Notes: generated by a model not told the origin, from the letters alone. Positions 1 to 8,850 are shown, counted from the stretch's first letter. The stretch is 64,000 nt of DNA from Roseibium marinum (GCF_002906165.1 NZ_PPCN01000017.1:27584-91583); one strand, 5' to 3'. Translations and numbers: made by a program.

Positions 1-696
<696 letters not shown>

Positions 697-841
697 GTCG
701 GTCCGGGGTTCTGCGGCGCGGGCGCCTGGGCCTGTCTGGCGCCGGTTTAGCAGATCAAATCGCGGAAGTGGAGAGGCTAATCACATTCCGGCGGTCCGGT
801 TCCACGGGAAGATTTTTTCCGGCGGGAAGGAAGCAACCTCC

Positions 842-2353
842 CTATTCGAAACTGTCGTAACAGGCGCCGCTGTCTTCCATGATATTGCGGACGATCCGAA
901 GGCCCTCGGCCGTCTCCTCGCGGGTAAGCGGGTTTGTGACACCGATCCTGACCCGGTGGTAGACCTTGCCCGAGCGGCCGGTCTTGAACTCGTCCTCGTC
1001 GTCGATCAGCACATTCGCGCTCGCCGCGGCGGCCTTGAACGTGCCCGAAAGCCAGGGTTCGGGAACCTTCAGCCACAGGAACGGGGCATCGGGAGCCGCT
1101 TCAAGCTCGTAGCTGCCAAGATGTTGCCTGACGAGGGCATGGCGGGCGGCGATCTCCACCAGAATCCTTTCGCGGAAGGTATCGGCCGCGCCGGACAGGA
1201 TCAGGCGGGCGGAAAGTTCGGACAGAAGGAAGGATATGCCGCCGGTCAGCATCTTGTGCGCCGTATAGATCCGCTGCGCGTGGGACAGGGGACTGGAGAC
1301 CCAGCCGCCGCGCACACCGGCGGTCACCGATTTGGACAGGGAACCGACATGGAAGGTGCGCTCCGGCGCCAGCGCGGCCAGCGGCGGCAGGGATGTTTGC
1401 CGGAGAGAACCGTAGACCTCGTCCTCGATGATCCAGAGATTGTTCTGCCGGGCGATTGCCACGATGTCCCGGCGCCGCGCCTCGCCCATCAGGCCCAGTG
1501 TCGGATTGTGCATGGTCGGCATCACGAACAGCACCTTGGGGTGCTTTTGCGCGCAGACGCGGGCGAGGTCTTCGGGAAGCGGACCCTCGTCGTCCCGGGC
1601 GACTTCAACGGGCCGCCGGCCCATCAGGGCACCGCCGCGGGAGATCGAACTGTAGGTGAGTTCCTCGAAGGCGATCTGATCGCCGGGGGCGGTGGTTGCC
1701 GCCATGATCGCCATGATCGCCGCCTGTGCGCCGGTTGCCGGCACGATACTGCCTTCGGCCGGTTCCCAGCCGCCGCGCGCCAGCCATTTCCGGCCCGCCC
1801 TGCGCCAGCTTTCCGGCACGTCGCGGGTGTAACTGGCGATTTCGTGCGGGTGGTCACGGGTGATGTCGGAAGTCAGGCGGCCGATGATCTCCGCCTGGCC
1901 GATTTCGGGTGCCGAGGTGCTGTCGAAACGGATTGCGCCGGGGGCGGGCACGGAGATCCGCGTGCCGGCAAAGGCGGCATCCTTCGGAACGGCCGTGGCC
2001 TCGCGGACCCAGGAGGGGGGCTCGGCCGCCGAACGTTGGCCGTTGGCGGCCGGTTGGACGTCCATGCCGAGATCGGGTTTGCCGAATTCCTGGAGCTGAG
2101 CGGCCTCCGCGCTGCCAAGAACGAACGTGCCGCGTCCGACTTCACCGCTAACAAGACCCTGCCGACGGATCACGGCATAGGCCCGGCCGATGGTGCCGAC
2201 GGTGACGCCCAGGTCAAAGGCGAGGTCGCGCTGCGGCGGGAGTTTGGCGCCCGTGGCGAGCGCACCGGTGGCAATGTCGTCGGCAATCCGGTCCGCCAGA
2301 CGGATGTAAAGCGGGCCTTGGCCTTCGGGGATCTCTGGGTGCCAATTTGTCAT
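842..2353 (-). CDS. MocR/PdxR-type regulator: GntR winged helix fused to an aminotransferase-fold domain
   Basis: The 503-residue protein has a GntR-type winged helix at residues ~12-80 (LPPQRDLAFDLGVTVGTIG) followed by a fold-type I PLP domain. Key PLP residues are visible: Asn283 in MHNPTLG, Asp311 in IIEDEVYG and the Schiff-base Lys341 in SLSKS. MocR proteins bind PLP or an amino-compound aldimine and act as activators or repressors, often of a divergent gene. Here the divergent gene encodes a DUF1127 protein, and the shared 103-bp intergenic region contains ATTGTA repeats. The start codon at 2353 lies inside a short dyad (TTGTCA/TGACAA). The ligand and regulon cannot be read from the sequence. 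Confidence 0.9.
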   Translation of the reverse strand: MTNWHPEIPEGQGPLYIRLADRIADDIATGALATGAKLPPQRDLAFDLGVTVGTIGRAYAVIRRQGLVSGEVGRGTFVLGSAEAAQLQEFGKPDLGMDVQPAANGQRSAAEPPSWVREATAVPKDAAFAGTRISVPAPGAIRFDSTSAPEIGQAEIIGRLTSDITRDHPHEIASYTRDVPESWRRAGRKWLARGGWEPAEGSIVPATGAQAAIMAIMAATTAPGDQIAFEELTYSSISRGGALMGRRPVEVARDDEGPLPEDLARVCAQKHPKVLFVMPTMHNPTLGLMGEARRRDIVAIARQNNLWIIEDEVYGSLRQTSLPPLAALAPERTFHVGSLSKSVTAGVRGGWVSSPLSHAQRIYTAHKMLTGGISFLLSELSARLILSGAADTFRERILVEIAARHALVRQHLGSYELEAAPDAPFLWLKVPEPWLSGTFKAAAASANVLIDDEDEFKTGRSGKVYHRVRIGVTNPLTREETAEGLRIVRNIMEDSGACYDSFE

Positions 2354-2408
2354 GGTGACAATTTTCTATATTGCGTCTCAAAAGGAGTCAATTCATAAGA
2401 TTGCAGCG

Positions 2409-2437
2409 CTACAATGTTGATGATTGTAGTTATTGTA
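2409..2437. promoter_or_regulatory. Candidate MocR operator: inverted and direct ATTGTA repeats
   Basis: CTACAAT at 2409-2415 and ATTGTAG at 2423-2429 form a perfect 7-bp inverted repeat with a 7-bp spacer, and a third half-site ATTGTAA follows in direct orientation at about 2432-2438. Mixed direct and inverted half-sites are characteristic of operators of MocR regulators such as GabR and PdxR. The site lies between the MocR gene and the divergent DUF1127 gene. Function is inferred from position and symmetry. Confidence 0.5.
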
Positions 2438-2456
2438 ACCGTAATGAGGTGGTGAG

Positions 2457-2699
2457 ATGAGTTCAATAGAGACAATAGGAGGGCGGCGGATATCGCGTGT
2501 GCCGGCCTTCCGGTCGCTGATCGCATTCCTGTTGAGGAAGGTGGCGGGCTGGAGACGGACCGCGCGGACGCGAAGCCAGTTGCTGGAGCTTTCGGACGCG
2601 GCGCTCGAGGATCTCGGCCTGACCGCCGAAACCGCACGCCAGGAAGCTGAAAGGCCATTCTGGGATACCCGTGGCGAAACCTGGCGAAGGTTCCGGTAG
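2457..2699 (+). CDS. DUF1127 domain protein
   Basis: This 80-residue basic protein ends in a DUF1127 (YjiS-like) motif: a Trp/Arg-rich segment followed by LLELSDAALEDLGLTAETAR. DUF1127 proteins are common in Alphaproteobacteria. Some characterised small members take part in RNA or phosphate and carbon homeostasis, but this one is longer and its role is unknown. A good ribosome site (GAGGTGGTGAG) precedes the ATG. It is divergent from the MocR regulator and is the obvious candidate target of it. It converges on the peroxiredoxin gene through a shared terminator. Confidence 0.8.
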   Translation: MSSIETIGGRRISRVPAFRSLIAFLLRKVAGWRRTARTRSQLLELSDAALEDLGLTAETARQEAERPFWDTRGETWRRFR

Positions 2700-2768
2700 A
2701 AAGTGCGCGAAACCGAGATGTCAGGGACTTCGGATCCGGGACAGCCCGAAAGCCCGGAGAAACAGTAA

Positions 2769-2804
2769 AAATGCCGGACACGCTGCAGTTCGTGCCCGGC
2801 ATTT
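2769..2804 (-). terminator. Bidirectional hairpin terminator
   Basis: AAATGCCGG at 2769-2777 pairs with CCGGCATTT at 2796-2804, with an additional inner CACG/CGTG pair. On the minus strand the hairpin is followed by TTTTTACTG, so it should end the peroxiredoxin transcript; on the plus strand it may also help to end the DUF1127 transcript. Confidence 0.75.
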
Positions 2805-2840
2805 CCCTTGAATTCACCAAGTCATCGTCAATGAAGAGGG

Positions 2841-3377
2841 TTAGACCGCTCCGGTATATTCACCGCGGGCGGGGTAGTCGTTTTTCTGAACGAAATCAAG
2901 CGCGCCGACCATTTCCTGGAAATGCGGACGTACGAACGGCATGGTCTGGACGGCGGAGAAATACAGGGTGCCATCCGCTTTAACCAGGAAAACGCCGGGT
3001 TCGGAAAAGAGGGCGGGTTCCTCAATGCCGATGGAGGTGGTGCCGCGGCTCGTGGAGATGAAGAGACCCCAGCTTCTTGCCACCGAGAGCGGCAATCCGT
3101 ATCCGAAGCGCAGATCGGAATAACCGACCTTGTCCGCCATCAGTTGGGCACGGTCTTTATCATCGGAGGAGATCGCGACGGTCTTGACGCCTTTCTCGGC
3201 GAAATCCGGGGTCAGGCGGCCCAATTCCTTCAGGTAGGTGGCGCAGATTGGGCAATGCAGGCCGCGATAAAACACGACGAGCGTTGCGAATTCTGCGGCA
3301 TCTTTGGACAGGTCGAACGGAGTGCCCGAAAGGGTTTCTAGCGTCAGGCCGGGAACCGGTTGGCGTGGAACAAGCAT
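2841..3377 (-). CDS. AhpC/TSA-family peroxiredoxin-like protein
   Basis: The thioredoxin-fold protein has the segment VVFYRGLHCPICATYLKEL with Cys42 and Cys45 (CPIC), where AhpC/TSA-like enzymes carry their active cysteine. It probably reduces peroxides or acts as a thiol oxidoreductase. I chose the ATG at 3377 because GAGGAAAC stands 5 bases before it; an in-frame ATG at 3389 and longer forms have no comparable ribosome site. The length, 178 residues, is usual for the family. It is divergent from an AraC-type regulator, which may control it. Confidence 0.82.
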   Translation of the reverse strand: MLVPRQPVPGLTLETLSGTPFDLSKDAAEFATLVVFYRGLHCPICATYLKELGRLTPDFAEKGVKTVAISSDDKDRAQLMADKVGYSDLRFGYGLPLSVARSWGLFISTSRGTTSIGIEEPALFSEPGVFLVKADGTLYFSAVQTMPFVRPHFQEMVGALDFVQKNDYPARGEYTGAV

Positions 3378-3488
3378 CTGTTTCCTCATTCTGCTCAAGA
3401 GCAAGGCTTCACATTTCCCTGCGGATAGCCTTAAGATAGTGAACGAATGCAGCATGAACATTCTAAAAAGATGATCTGGAGTACGGAA

Positions 3489-4292
3489 ATGCTGGTCCCT
3501 TATCGGACATCCTTTAACGGCAAGCTGGACCGGCTGTCGTCTCTCATCGACCGGCTCAGGGTTCACGTTTCAAATACGCCGAGCGGAAGTCCGGAAGAAG
3601 ACGCCGCCAATTTCAGAGTTTACGCGAATGAAGAGCGGGCGCTCCGGCTGGTCTACAGCCCGTTGAAGAACGGTGTGACCGGGGATCATCGGGACATGGA
3701 GGCAACGGCGGACGAATTGCCTCTGGTTGCCGCGCGTATCACGATTTCCGGTGTCGGCGGGCAACTCGTCAGTGCCCTGCCGGACTGTATTTCCGTGCCG
3801 CTGGCCGAGGATCCCTATCTGACCGCGGTGGTCATGCCGCTGATCGAGGAGGTTGCCCTGCCAAGATGCGGCGGGCAGGCGGCGTTCCAGCGGCTGTGCG
3901 AGGTGGTGGTCATCCGGCTGCTGCGCCATGCAATGGAAGCGGGCAAGGCGGATACCGGTCTGCTGAGCGGCCTGGCGCATCCGCGCATCGCCGCCGCGCT
4001 GGTCGCGATACACGAGGCGCCGGGCGACATCTGGACACTTGAGAAGCTGGCGGAGACGGCCGGGATGTCCCGCACGCAATTCGCCGTCACCTTCAAGGAA
4101 CGCGTCGGAACCACACCCATGGGGTATCTCTCCACTTGGCGGCTGGACATTGCAAGATCCGAACTGGAAGCCGGGCTACAGGTCAAATCCGTCGCCTCGA
4201 TATGTGGATTCACAAGTCCGGCGGCGTTTTCGCGGGCCTTTTCGCGCCGCTTCGGCTATCCGCCCAAACAAAGGCGGAACCAGGCGGCCTGA
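3489..4292 (+). CDS. AraC-family transcriptional regulator with cupin-type N terminus
   Basis: The C-terminal ~100 residues (about 165-262) form an AraC double helix-turn-helix with the typical second helix region SVASICGFTSPAAFSRAFSRRFGYPP. The N-terminal ~150 residues resemble the cupin sensor domain found in RclR-like AraC regulators, which respond to reactive chlorine or other electrophiles. The ATG at 3489 follows GGAG by 7 bases; a start at 3447 lacks such a site. The gene is divergent from the peroxiredoxin, a pairing seen for redox-responsive AraC regulators. Target and ligand are inferred only. Confidence 0.86.
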   Translation: MLVPYRTSFNGKLDRLSSLIDRLRVHVSNTPSGSPEEDAANFRVYANEERALRLVYSPLKNGVTGDHRDMEATADELPLVAARITISGVGGQLVSALPDCISVPLAEDPYLTAVVMPLIEEVALPRCGGQAAFQRLCEVVVIRLLRHAMEAGKADTGLLSGLAHPRIAAALVAIHEAPGDIWTLEKLAETAGMSRTQFAVTFKERVGTTPMGYLSTWRLDIARSELEAGLQVKSVASICGFTSPAAFSRAFSRRFGYPPKQRRNQAA

Positions 4293-4332
4293 AGCACGGC
4301 GCGCCGCGCGGCTCCGGAGTTCTCCGGCATCC

Positions 4333-4587
4333 CTATCCCCGATCGCCGACCGGCTGTTCCAGGGCGTAGATTTCGTCGTTGATGTCGTCCGCCTTGCGGG
4401 CAAAAAGCGCCTGGGCGTCGTTGAGGCCGAGATTGTAGAAGCGGGCACCGAGAGAGGTTGAGAGAAAGTCGATCAGCCGGTCGGCATCCATGTTGCCGAT
4501 TTCCACGTCCAGTTCCTCGTCCAGGAAGCGCTGGATCTGCGAGGCGAGGCGGGTCCGGGTGTCCTTATCGAGTTTCAGCTCGGTCAT
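4333..4587 (-). CDS. DUF2164 family protein
   Basis: This 84-residue protein matches the DUF2164 pattern: a helical N terminus (TRTRLASQIQRFLDEELDVEIG), an acidic DADRLIDFLSTSLGARFYNLG core and a DAQALFARKADDINDEI tail. No function is known for the family. It follows purQ on the same strand by 27 bases and is probably the last gene of the purSQ transcript. It converges with the AraC gene. Confidence 0.8.
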   Translation of the reverse strand: MTELKLDKDTRTRLASQIQRFLDEELDVEIGNMDADRLIDFLSTSLGARFYNLGLNDAQALFARKADDINDEIYALEQPVGDRG

Positions 4588-4614
4588 GGCCGTTTCCCGT
4601 AGGTTTTGTCGGTG

Positions 4615-5283
4615 TCAGGCCGCTTCGTCGAGCAGGCTTTCGAAAAGCAGTCGACCCTCGACGCCGCCGTTGAGGGGCTCGATCAGGTTTTCCGGATGTG
4701 GCATCATGCCAAGGACGTTGCCCTTTGCATTGGTGATGCCGGCAATGTCGTTGATCGAGCCGTTCGGGTTGCTGCCATCCGTATAGCGGAAAATCACCTG
4801 GTCGTTGTCCTCGATGCGCTTCAACGTCTCGGCATCGGCGAAATAGTTGCCGTCGTGATGGGCGACCGGGCAGCGCCAGACCTGGCCCTTCCGGAACTTC
4901 GAGGAAAACCGGGTGGCGTTGTTCACCGTCTCCATCCTGATTTCCCGGCAGACAAAGGTCAGTCCGGCGTTGCGCATCAGGGCGCCCGGCAGGAGACCGG
5001 CTTCGGTCAGGATCTGGAAGCCGTTGCACACGCCCAGAACGGCAACGCCGCTCCCGGCCTTGGCGACCAGATCCTTCAGGATCGGCGAGCGGGCGGCTAT
5101 CGCTCCGGCGCGCAGATAGTCGCCGTAGGAAAAACCTCCCGGAACGATCACCAGATCGACGTCGGGTACGGTGCTTTCCGTGTGCCAGACACTGAGCGGG
5201 CGCGTGCCGGTGATGTGTTCCAGCGCATGGAACATGTCGCGGTCGCGGTTGGAGCCGGGGAAAACGATGACGGCGGTTTTCAT
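4615..5283 (-). CDS. purQ: Phosphoribosylformylglycinamidine synthase glutaminase subunit PurQ
   Basis: The class I glutamine amidotransferase subunit releases ammonia for PurL. The nucleophile Cys86 is in LGVCNGFQ, and the His196/Glu198 pair is in MMPHPENL. At 222 residues the length is typical of stand-alone PurQ. The ATG at 5283 follows AGGGGAG; an upstream in-frame start at 5319 would run into the small membrane ORF. It sits 19 bases after that small ORF and downstream of purS, in the usual purS-purQ order. Confidence 0.97.
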   Translation of the reverse strand: MKTAVIVFPGSNRDRDMFHALEHITGTRPLSVWHTESTVPDVDLVIVPGGFSYGDYLRAGAIAARSPILKDLVAKAGSGVAVLGVCNGFQILTEAGLLPGALMRNAGLTFVCREIRMETVNNATRFSSKFRKGQVWRCPVAHHDGNYFADAETLKRIEDNDQVIFRYTDGSNPNGSINDIAGITNAKGNVLGMMPHPENLIEPLNGGVEGRLLFESLLDEAA

Positions 5284-5302
5284 TGGGCACTCCCCTAAGT
5301 AG

Positions 5303-5410
5303 TCAAAGCAGCACGACAACGGCGATCAAGGCCGCGAGCGCGGGCACAAGGATGAAGACCGCCGCCTTGGCGGCCATGAAGATTACGGCCCTGCGCGTGT
5401 CTTCATCCAT
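5303..5410 (-). CDS. 35-residue single-span membrane protein between purS and purQ
   Basis: I translated this frame by hand: it begins MDEDTRRAVIFMAAKAAVFI and ends in a run of Ala, Leu, Ile and Val, forming one transmembrane helix (residues ~13-35) with a charged cytoplasmic N terminus. The ATG lies 10 bases after the purS stop and the stop lies 19 bases before the purQ start, so the three genes are probably translated together. I recall that small membrane proteins at this position, associated with PurLQS, are recognised in alphaproteobacterial genomes. A role in tethering the synthase to the membrane is conceivable but unproven. Confidence 0.75.
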   Translation of the reverse strand: MDEDTRRAVIFMAAKAAVFILVPALAALIAVVVLL

Positions 5411-5420
5411 GGCGATTCGT

Positions 5421-5660
5421 TCAGGCGATCTCGATGGCGTAGTTCTCGATCACGGTATTGGCAAGCAGCTTCTCGCACATCCGTTCGAGCTTGGTTCTTG
5501 CGGCGGCCTTGTCGGTGCCAGCCAGTTCGACGTCGAACACCTTGCCCTGCCGCACGGAGCTGACTTCGGCGAAGCCGAGGCCGCCAAGCGCGCCCTCAAT
5601 GGCCTTTCCCTGAGGATCGAGTACACCGTTTTTCAAGGTGACGATCACACGTGCTTTCAT
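5421..5660 (-). CDS. purS: Phosphoribosylformylglycinamidine synthase subunit PurS
   Basis: The 79-residue protein has the PurS pattern MKARVIVTLKNGVLDPQGKA, GKVFDVELAG and a final ENYAIEIA. PurS bridges PurL and PurQ in the small-subunit form of FGAM synthase. It lies downstream of purC but separated from it by a strong hairpin terminator, and it is followed closely by the small membrane protein and purQ. Confidence 0.95.
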   Translation of the reverse strand: MKARVIVTLKNGVLDPQGKAIEGALGGLGFAEVSSVRQGKVFDVELAGTDKAAARTKLERMCEKLLANTVIENYAIEIA

Positions 5661-5751
5661 GAGGTCTTGTCTCCATCAACGTCCCGCAGGGCTTTTGCTG
5701 GCTCTTACACCAGCTTGGACGGTTCTGAAAGGGAAGAAGGCGCGCGAAAGG

Positions 5752-5786
5752 AAAAACCCCCGCCAAACTTTCGCTTGGCGGGGGGG
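5752..5786 (-). terminator. Intrinsic terminator between purC and purS
   Basis: On the minus strand a perfect 10-bp GC-rich stem (CCCCCGCCAA paired with TTGGCGGGGG, arms 5775-5784 and 5757-5766) is followed directly by TTTTT (complement of 5752-5756). It starts 8 bases after the purC stop and 92 bases before purS, so most purC transcripts should end here. Confidence 0.85.
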
Positions 5787-5793
5787 CATATTG

Positions 5794-6558
5794 TTACTGC
5801 ACCAGTGTCGGACCGGGCCCGGCCGGCCGCTCGTTGACATTCATGATGCCGAGGCGCTTGGCGACCTCCTGATAGGCTTCCAGCATGCCGCCCATGTCGC
5901 GGCGGAAGCGGTCCTTGTCCATCTTGTCGTTGGTCTCGATATCCCACAGACGGCAACTGTCGGGGGAGATCTCGTCCGCCACGACGATGCGCATCATGTC
6001 GCCCTCGAAGAGGCGGCCGCATTCGATCTTGAAATCGACAAGCCGGATACCGACACCCAGGAACAGGCCGGAGAGGAAATCGTTGACGCGGATGGCCAGC
6101 GCCATGATGTCGTCCAGCTCCTGCGGAGTGGCCCAGCCAAAGGCGGTGATGTGCTCTTCGGCCACCATCGGATCGTCGAGCTCGTCGTTCTTATAATAGA
6201 ACTCGATGATGGAGCGCGGCAGCTGCGTGCCTTCTTCCAGGCCAAGCCGCTTGGAGATGGATCCGGCGGCGACATTGCGCACGACCACTTCCAGCGGAAT
6301 GATCTCGACTTCCCGGATCAGCTGTTCGCGCATGTTCATGCGGCGGATGAAGTGGGTCGGGATGCCGATGGCATTCAGCTGGTTGAAAATGAATTCGGAA
6401 ATACGGTTGTTGAGCACGCCCTTGCCGTCAACAATCTCGTGTTTCTTGTTGTTGAAGGCCGTGGCGTCATCCTTGAAGTGCTGGACCAGCGTTCCCGGTT
6501 CCGGACCTTCATAGAGAATCTTGCCCTTACCTTCATAAATGCGGCGGCGGCGGTTCAT
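5794..6558 (-). CDS. purC: Phosphoribosylaminoimidazole-succinocarboxamide synthase (SAICAR synthase)
   Basis: The enzyme condenses CAIR with aspartate using ATP, step seven of purine synthesis. The frame starts MNRRRRIYEGKGKILYEGPE, with the ATP-binding YEGKGK motif, and carries EVVVRNVAAGS and SGLFLGVGIRLVDFKIECGR, both diagnostic for PurC. At 254 residues it has the usual length. It is divergent from the zeta-subunit gene and upstream of purS. Confidence 0.97.
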   Translation of the reverse strand: MNRRRRIYEGKGKILYEGPEPGTLVQHFKDDATAFNNKKHEIVDGKGVLNNRISEFIFNQLNAIGIPTHFIRRMNMREQLIREVEIIPLEVVVRNVAAGSISKRLGLEEGTQLPRSIIEFYYKNDELDDPMVAEEHITAFGWATPQELDDIMALAIRVNDFLSGLFLGVGIRLVDFKIECGRLFEGDMMRIVVADEISPDSCRLWDIETNDKMDKDRFRRDMGGMLEAYQEVAKRLGIMNVNERPAGPGPTLVQ

Positions 6559-6872
6559 TGGCTATACCGTTATCTTTTAAAAGAGAATCCTTGGGAAGGG
6601 TCCTTGCTCACCTGGTCTGTTTTCTGCCGGGACGTCCTTGTCAAACCGGCGGGCGCCTTCAGGCGGCAATCCCTATTTTGCGGCGCGGAACTTACCCGAA
6701 GCGGGAGCAAAGTACAATCTTATGTTTTCCGCCATTTTACGGATGAGGTTATGCTTTTGACGCAAGGGAGCAGGATCTGCGTTGATTTGCGGCGCGTGCG
6801 GGGATATGCAAGAGACCAAATCGGCCCCATATGGGGGGAAGTGCATCAGCGCGGTTCAGGAGACGATGAGTT
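6559..6872. promoter_or_regulatory. 314-bp divergent intergenic region between purC and the zeta-subunit gene
   Basis: No convincing gene is seen here. It must contain promoters for purC (minus) and for the zeta-subunit gene (plus). A TTGACG element at about 6759 is a possible -35 box for the plus-strand gene. A perfect 12-bp palindrome CCCCATATGGGG lies at 6825-6836, 37 bases before the plus-strand start. No purine riboswitch could be recognised. Confidence 0.4.
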
Positions 6873-7196
6873 ATGAGCACATTCGACAAGCGCGAACAAG
6901 GGTTCGAGAACAAATTCGCGCATGACGAGGAGCTGCGGTTCAAGGCGACAGCACGGCGCAACAAGTTGCTGGGGCTGTGGGCGGCGGAACTTCTGGGTTA
7001 TGAAGGCGACAAGGCGCAAGATTACGCCAAGGAAGTCGTGCGGGCCGATTTCGAGGAGCCGGGCGACGAAGACGTGTTCCGCAAGATCCGTGCGGATTTC
7101 GATGCAGGTAACGTCGAGCAGTCCGATCATCAGATTCGCCGCAACATGGACGAACTGATGCATACGGCCATCGCACAGGTTCAGAACCAGGGCTGA
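6873..7196 (+). CDS. DUF1476 protein, zeta-type inhibitor subunit of F1Fo-ATP synthase
   Basis: This 107-residue, highly charged, mostly helical protein (MSTFDKREQGFENKFAHDEE, then RRNKLLGLWAAELLG) is the alphaproteobacterial DUF1476 family. The Paracoccus denitrificans member is the zeta subunit, which blocks ATP hydrolysis by the F1 motor through its N-terminal segment. The inhibitory N terminus appears intact here. The gene is transcribed alone, divergent from purC, and ends in a strong terminator. Confidence 0.88.
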   Translation: MSTFDKREQGFENKFAHDEELRFKATARRNKLLGLWAAELLGYEGDKAQDYAKEVVRADFEEPGDEDVFRKIRADFDAGNVEQSDHQIRRNMDELMHTAIAQVQNQG

Positions 7197-7228
7197 GCGC
7201 AACGCGCAGCCGACGACGGAAATGCATA

Positions 7229-7261
7229 ACGTCTGCCGCCCGCGGCAGGCGTTTTCGTTTT
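7229..7261 (+). terminator. Intrinsic terminator after the zeta-subunit gene
   Basis: A GC-rich hairpin (ACGTCTGCCG pairing with CGGCAGGCGT, about 7229-7252) is followed by TTTTCGTTTT. It ends the transcript 33 bases past the stop codon. Confidence 0.8.
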
Positions 7262-7392
7262 AGCCACTGTTTATTCAGGTTTCCTGGCAATGCAGGTTGA
7301 TCTTTCGCCTGCGCGTACCGGTTCGCAGCAATAAGACTTGCAGCCCGGGTCTTTCGCCAGTTTGATGACTGACCTGACCGAGGAGGCTGCCC

Positions 7393-8175
7393 GTGAGCGA
7401 ACAATCCTTTCTTGCCGACAAATTACGATCCGGAAAACCGGTCATCACCGGCTGGTCCGTGCTGTGTGTGCCGATGATCGCCGAAATGATGGCGCGTGGC
7501 GGTTATGAGGCGGTGACGGTAGACCTTCAGCACGGCATGTACGATTTCGCCTCCGCCTGCGAAGCGCTGGCGGCGACCGCCCTCGGCGGAGCGCACCGCA
7601 TCGTTCGTATTCCGATCGGCGATAACGCGCTGGCCGGCCGTCTGGCCGACATGGGGGCGGAATGCCTGATCGCGCCGATGATCAATTCCCGGGAAGATGC
7701 CGTGTCCTTCGCGAGAGCCGTCAAATATCCCCCGGACGGAGACAGAAGCTGGTCGCCTTTCCGGGCGGCGATGCTCAGCGGCCAGACGATGGAAGAGTAC
7801 CGCAAGGGGGCCAATTCCCAGACGCTTTCCCTGGCGATGATCGAAACCCAGGAAGCGATTGACGCGCTGGACGATATCCTGTCGGTTCCCGAGCTTGACG
7901 GAGTGTTTGTCGGGCCGAGCGATCTGTCGATCTCGCTGTCGAACGGTGCGCGGCTCGACCCGAACGGCGAGGCGAACGCGAAAGTCTGCGCCGCGATCGC
8001 GGAAAAGGCGGTAAAGGCCGGCAAGCTCGCCGGTATTTTCTGCATGAACGCCGACAAGGTGAAGGAAGCCATTCAGCAGGGTTTCTGCCTGATCAGCCAC
8101 GGCATCGACCGCTCGTTTGTCGGCGATGCCATCGCCAACGCCCGGCGCGAAGTGGACGAGATCACCTCTACCTAG
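7393..8175 (+). CDS. HpcH/HpaI-family aldolase
   Basis: The TIM-barrel protein of 260 residues belongs to the class II pyruvate aldolases that cleave 4-hydroxy-2-oxo acids such as 4-hydroxy-2-oxoheptanedioate. Recognisable segments are GGYEAVTVDLQHGMYDF, AECLIAPMINSREDA, MIETQEAIDALDDI and the glycine/serine GPSDLSISL loop. The start is GTG at 7393, supported by GAGGAGG 7 bases upstream. It stands alone between a terminator and a convergent hydrolase gene, so the substrate cannot be deduced from context. Confidence 0.88.
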   Translation: MSEQSFLADKLRSGKPVITGWSVLCVPMIAEMMARGGYEAVTVDLQHGMYDFASACEALAATALGGAHRIVRIPIGDNALAGRLADMGAECLIAPMINSREDAVSFARAVKYPPDGDRSWSPFRAAMLSGQTMEEYRKGANSQTLSLAMIETQEAIDALDDILSVPELDGVFVGPSDLSISLSNGARLDPNGEANAKVCAAIAEKAVKAGKLAGIFCMNADKVKEAIQQGFCLISHGIDRSFVGDAIANARREVDEITST

Positions 8176-8176
8176 G

Positions 8177-8731
8177 TCAGCCCAGCCGCTTCATGAAATG
8201 GGCGAAGGACATCATGCCTTCCGGCCAGGGGCCATGGCCGCTTTCCAGATTGATGTGCCCGGCTTGACCGGCGTCCTGGAACGTGGCGCCCCAGGCAAGG
8301 GCAAATTCCCGCGCCCGCTCATGGTCGCAGTAGGGATCGTTGCGGCTGGCGACGAGATGAGACTGGAAGGGCAGGGGATTGAGGGGCACGGGGCGGAAAT
8401 CGCCGCCGTCGAACTCCTTCACCAGTCCCTCCCGGTCCCAGTCAGAAGGTGCGACCAGATAAGCGCCCGCGATCCTCTCCTTCAGCGCATGGGCGGCGTG
8501 CGCGACCAGTATGCAGCCGAGTGAATGCGCCACGAGTACGACGGGCCTTTCGCAAGCTTCCACTTCCGCGACAAGCGTCTCCAGCCATTGCTTTTTGCCC
8601 GGCGTGTGCAGTTCCGCCTGCTTGACAACGCGCGCGGTCGGCATCTTGTCGCGCCAGCGCAGCAGCCAGTGGCCAGGCAGCGTTTTTCCATAGCCGGGAA
8701 TGAGCAGAATGTCGGTCTCGGAAATTTTCAC
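8177..8731 (-). CDS. RBBP9/YdeN-type serine hydrolase (alpha/beta fold)
   Basis: The 184-residue protein has the small alpha/beta-hydrolase fold of RBBP9/YdeN enzymes. Nucleophile Ser70 is in VAHSLGC, the acid is probably Asp132 in ASRNDPYC, and His159 is in AGHINLESG. The N terminus ILLIPGYGKTLPGHWLLRW is also typical. The start codon is GTG at 8729-8731, with AGG upstream. It is convergent with the aldolase gene, 1 base apart. The physiological substrate is unknown. Confidence 0.88.
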   Translation of the reverse strand: MKISETDILLIPGYGKTLPGHWLLRWRDKMPTARVVKQAELHTPGKKQWLETLVAEVEACERPVVLVAHSLGCILVAHAAHALKERIAGAYLVAPSDWDREGLVKEFDGGDFRPVPLNPLPFQSHLVASRNDPYCDHERAREFALAWGATFQDAGQAGHINLESGHGPWPEGMMSFAHFMKRLG

Positions 8732-8850
8732 GGGGCCCTACCTGTCGCGAGCAAATCTTGTCCTTGTTGCTCTCTCGCAGATGACCGGCGTTGTTGTCAA
8801 ACGCAAGTGCTCTGGCAGCCCAAAAGCCGATGGAACGCGGGTTCAAGTAG

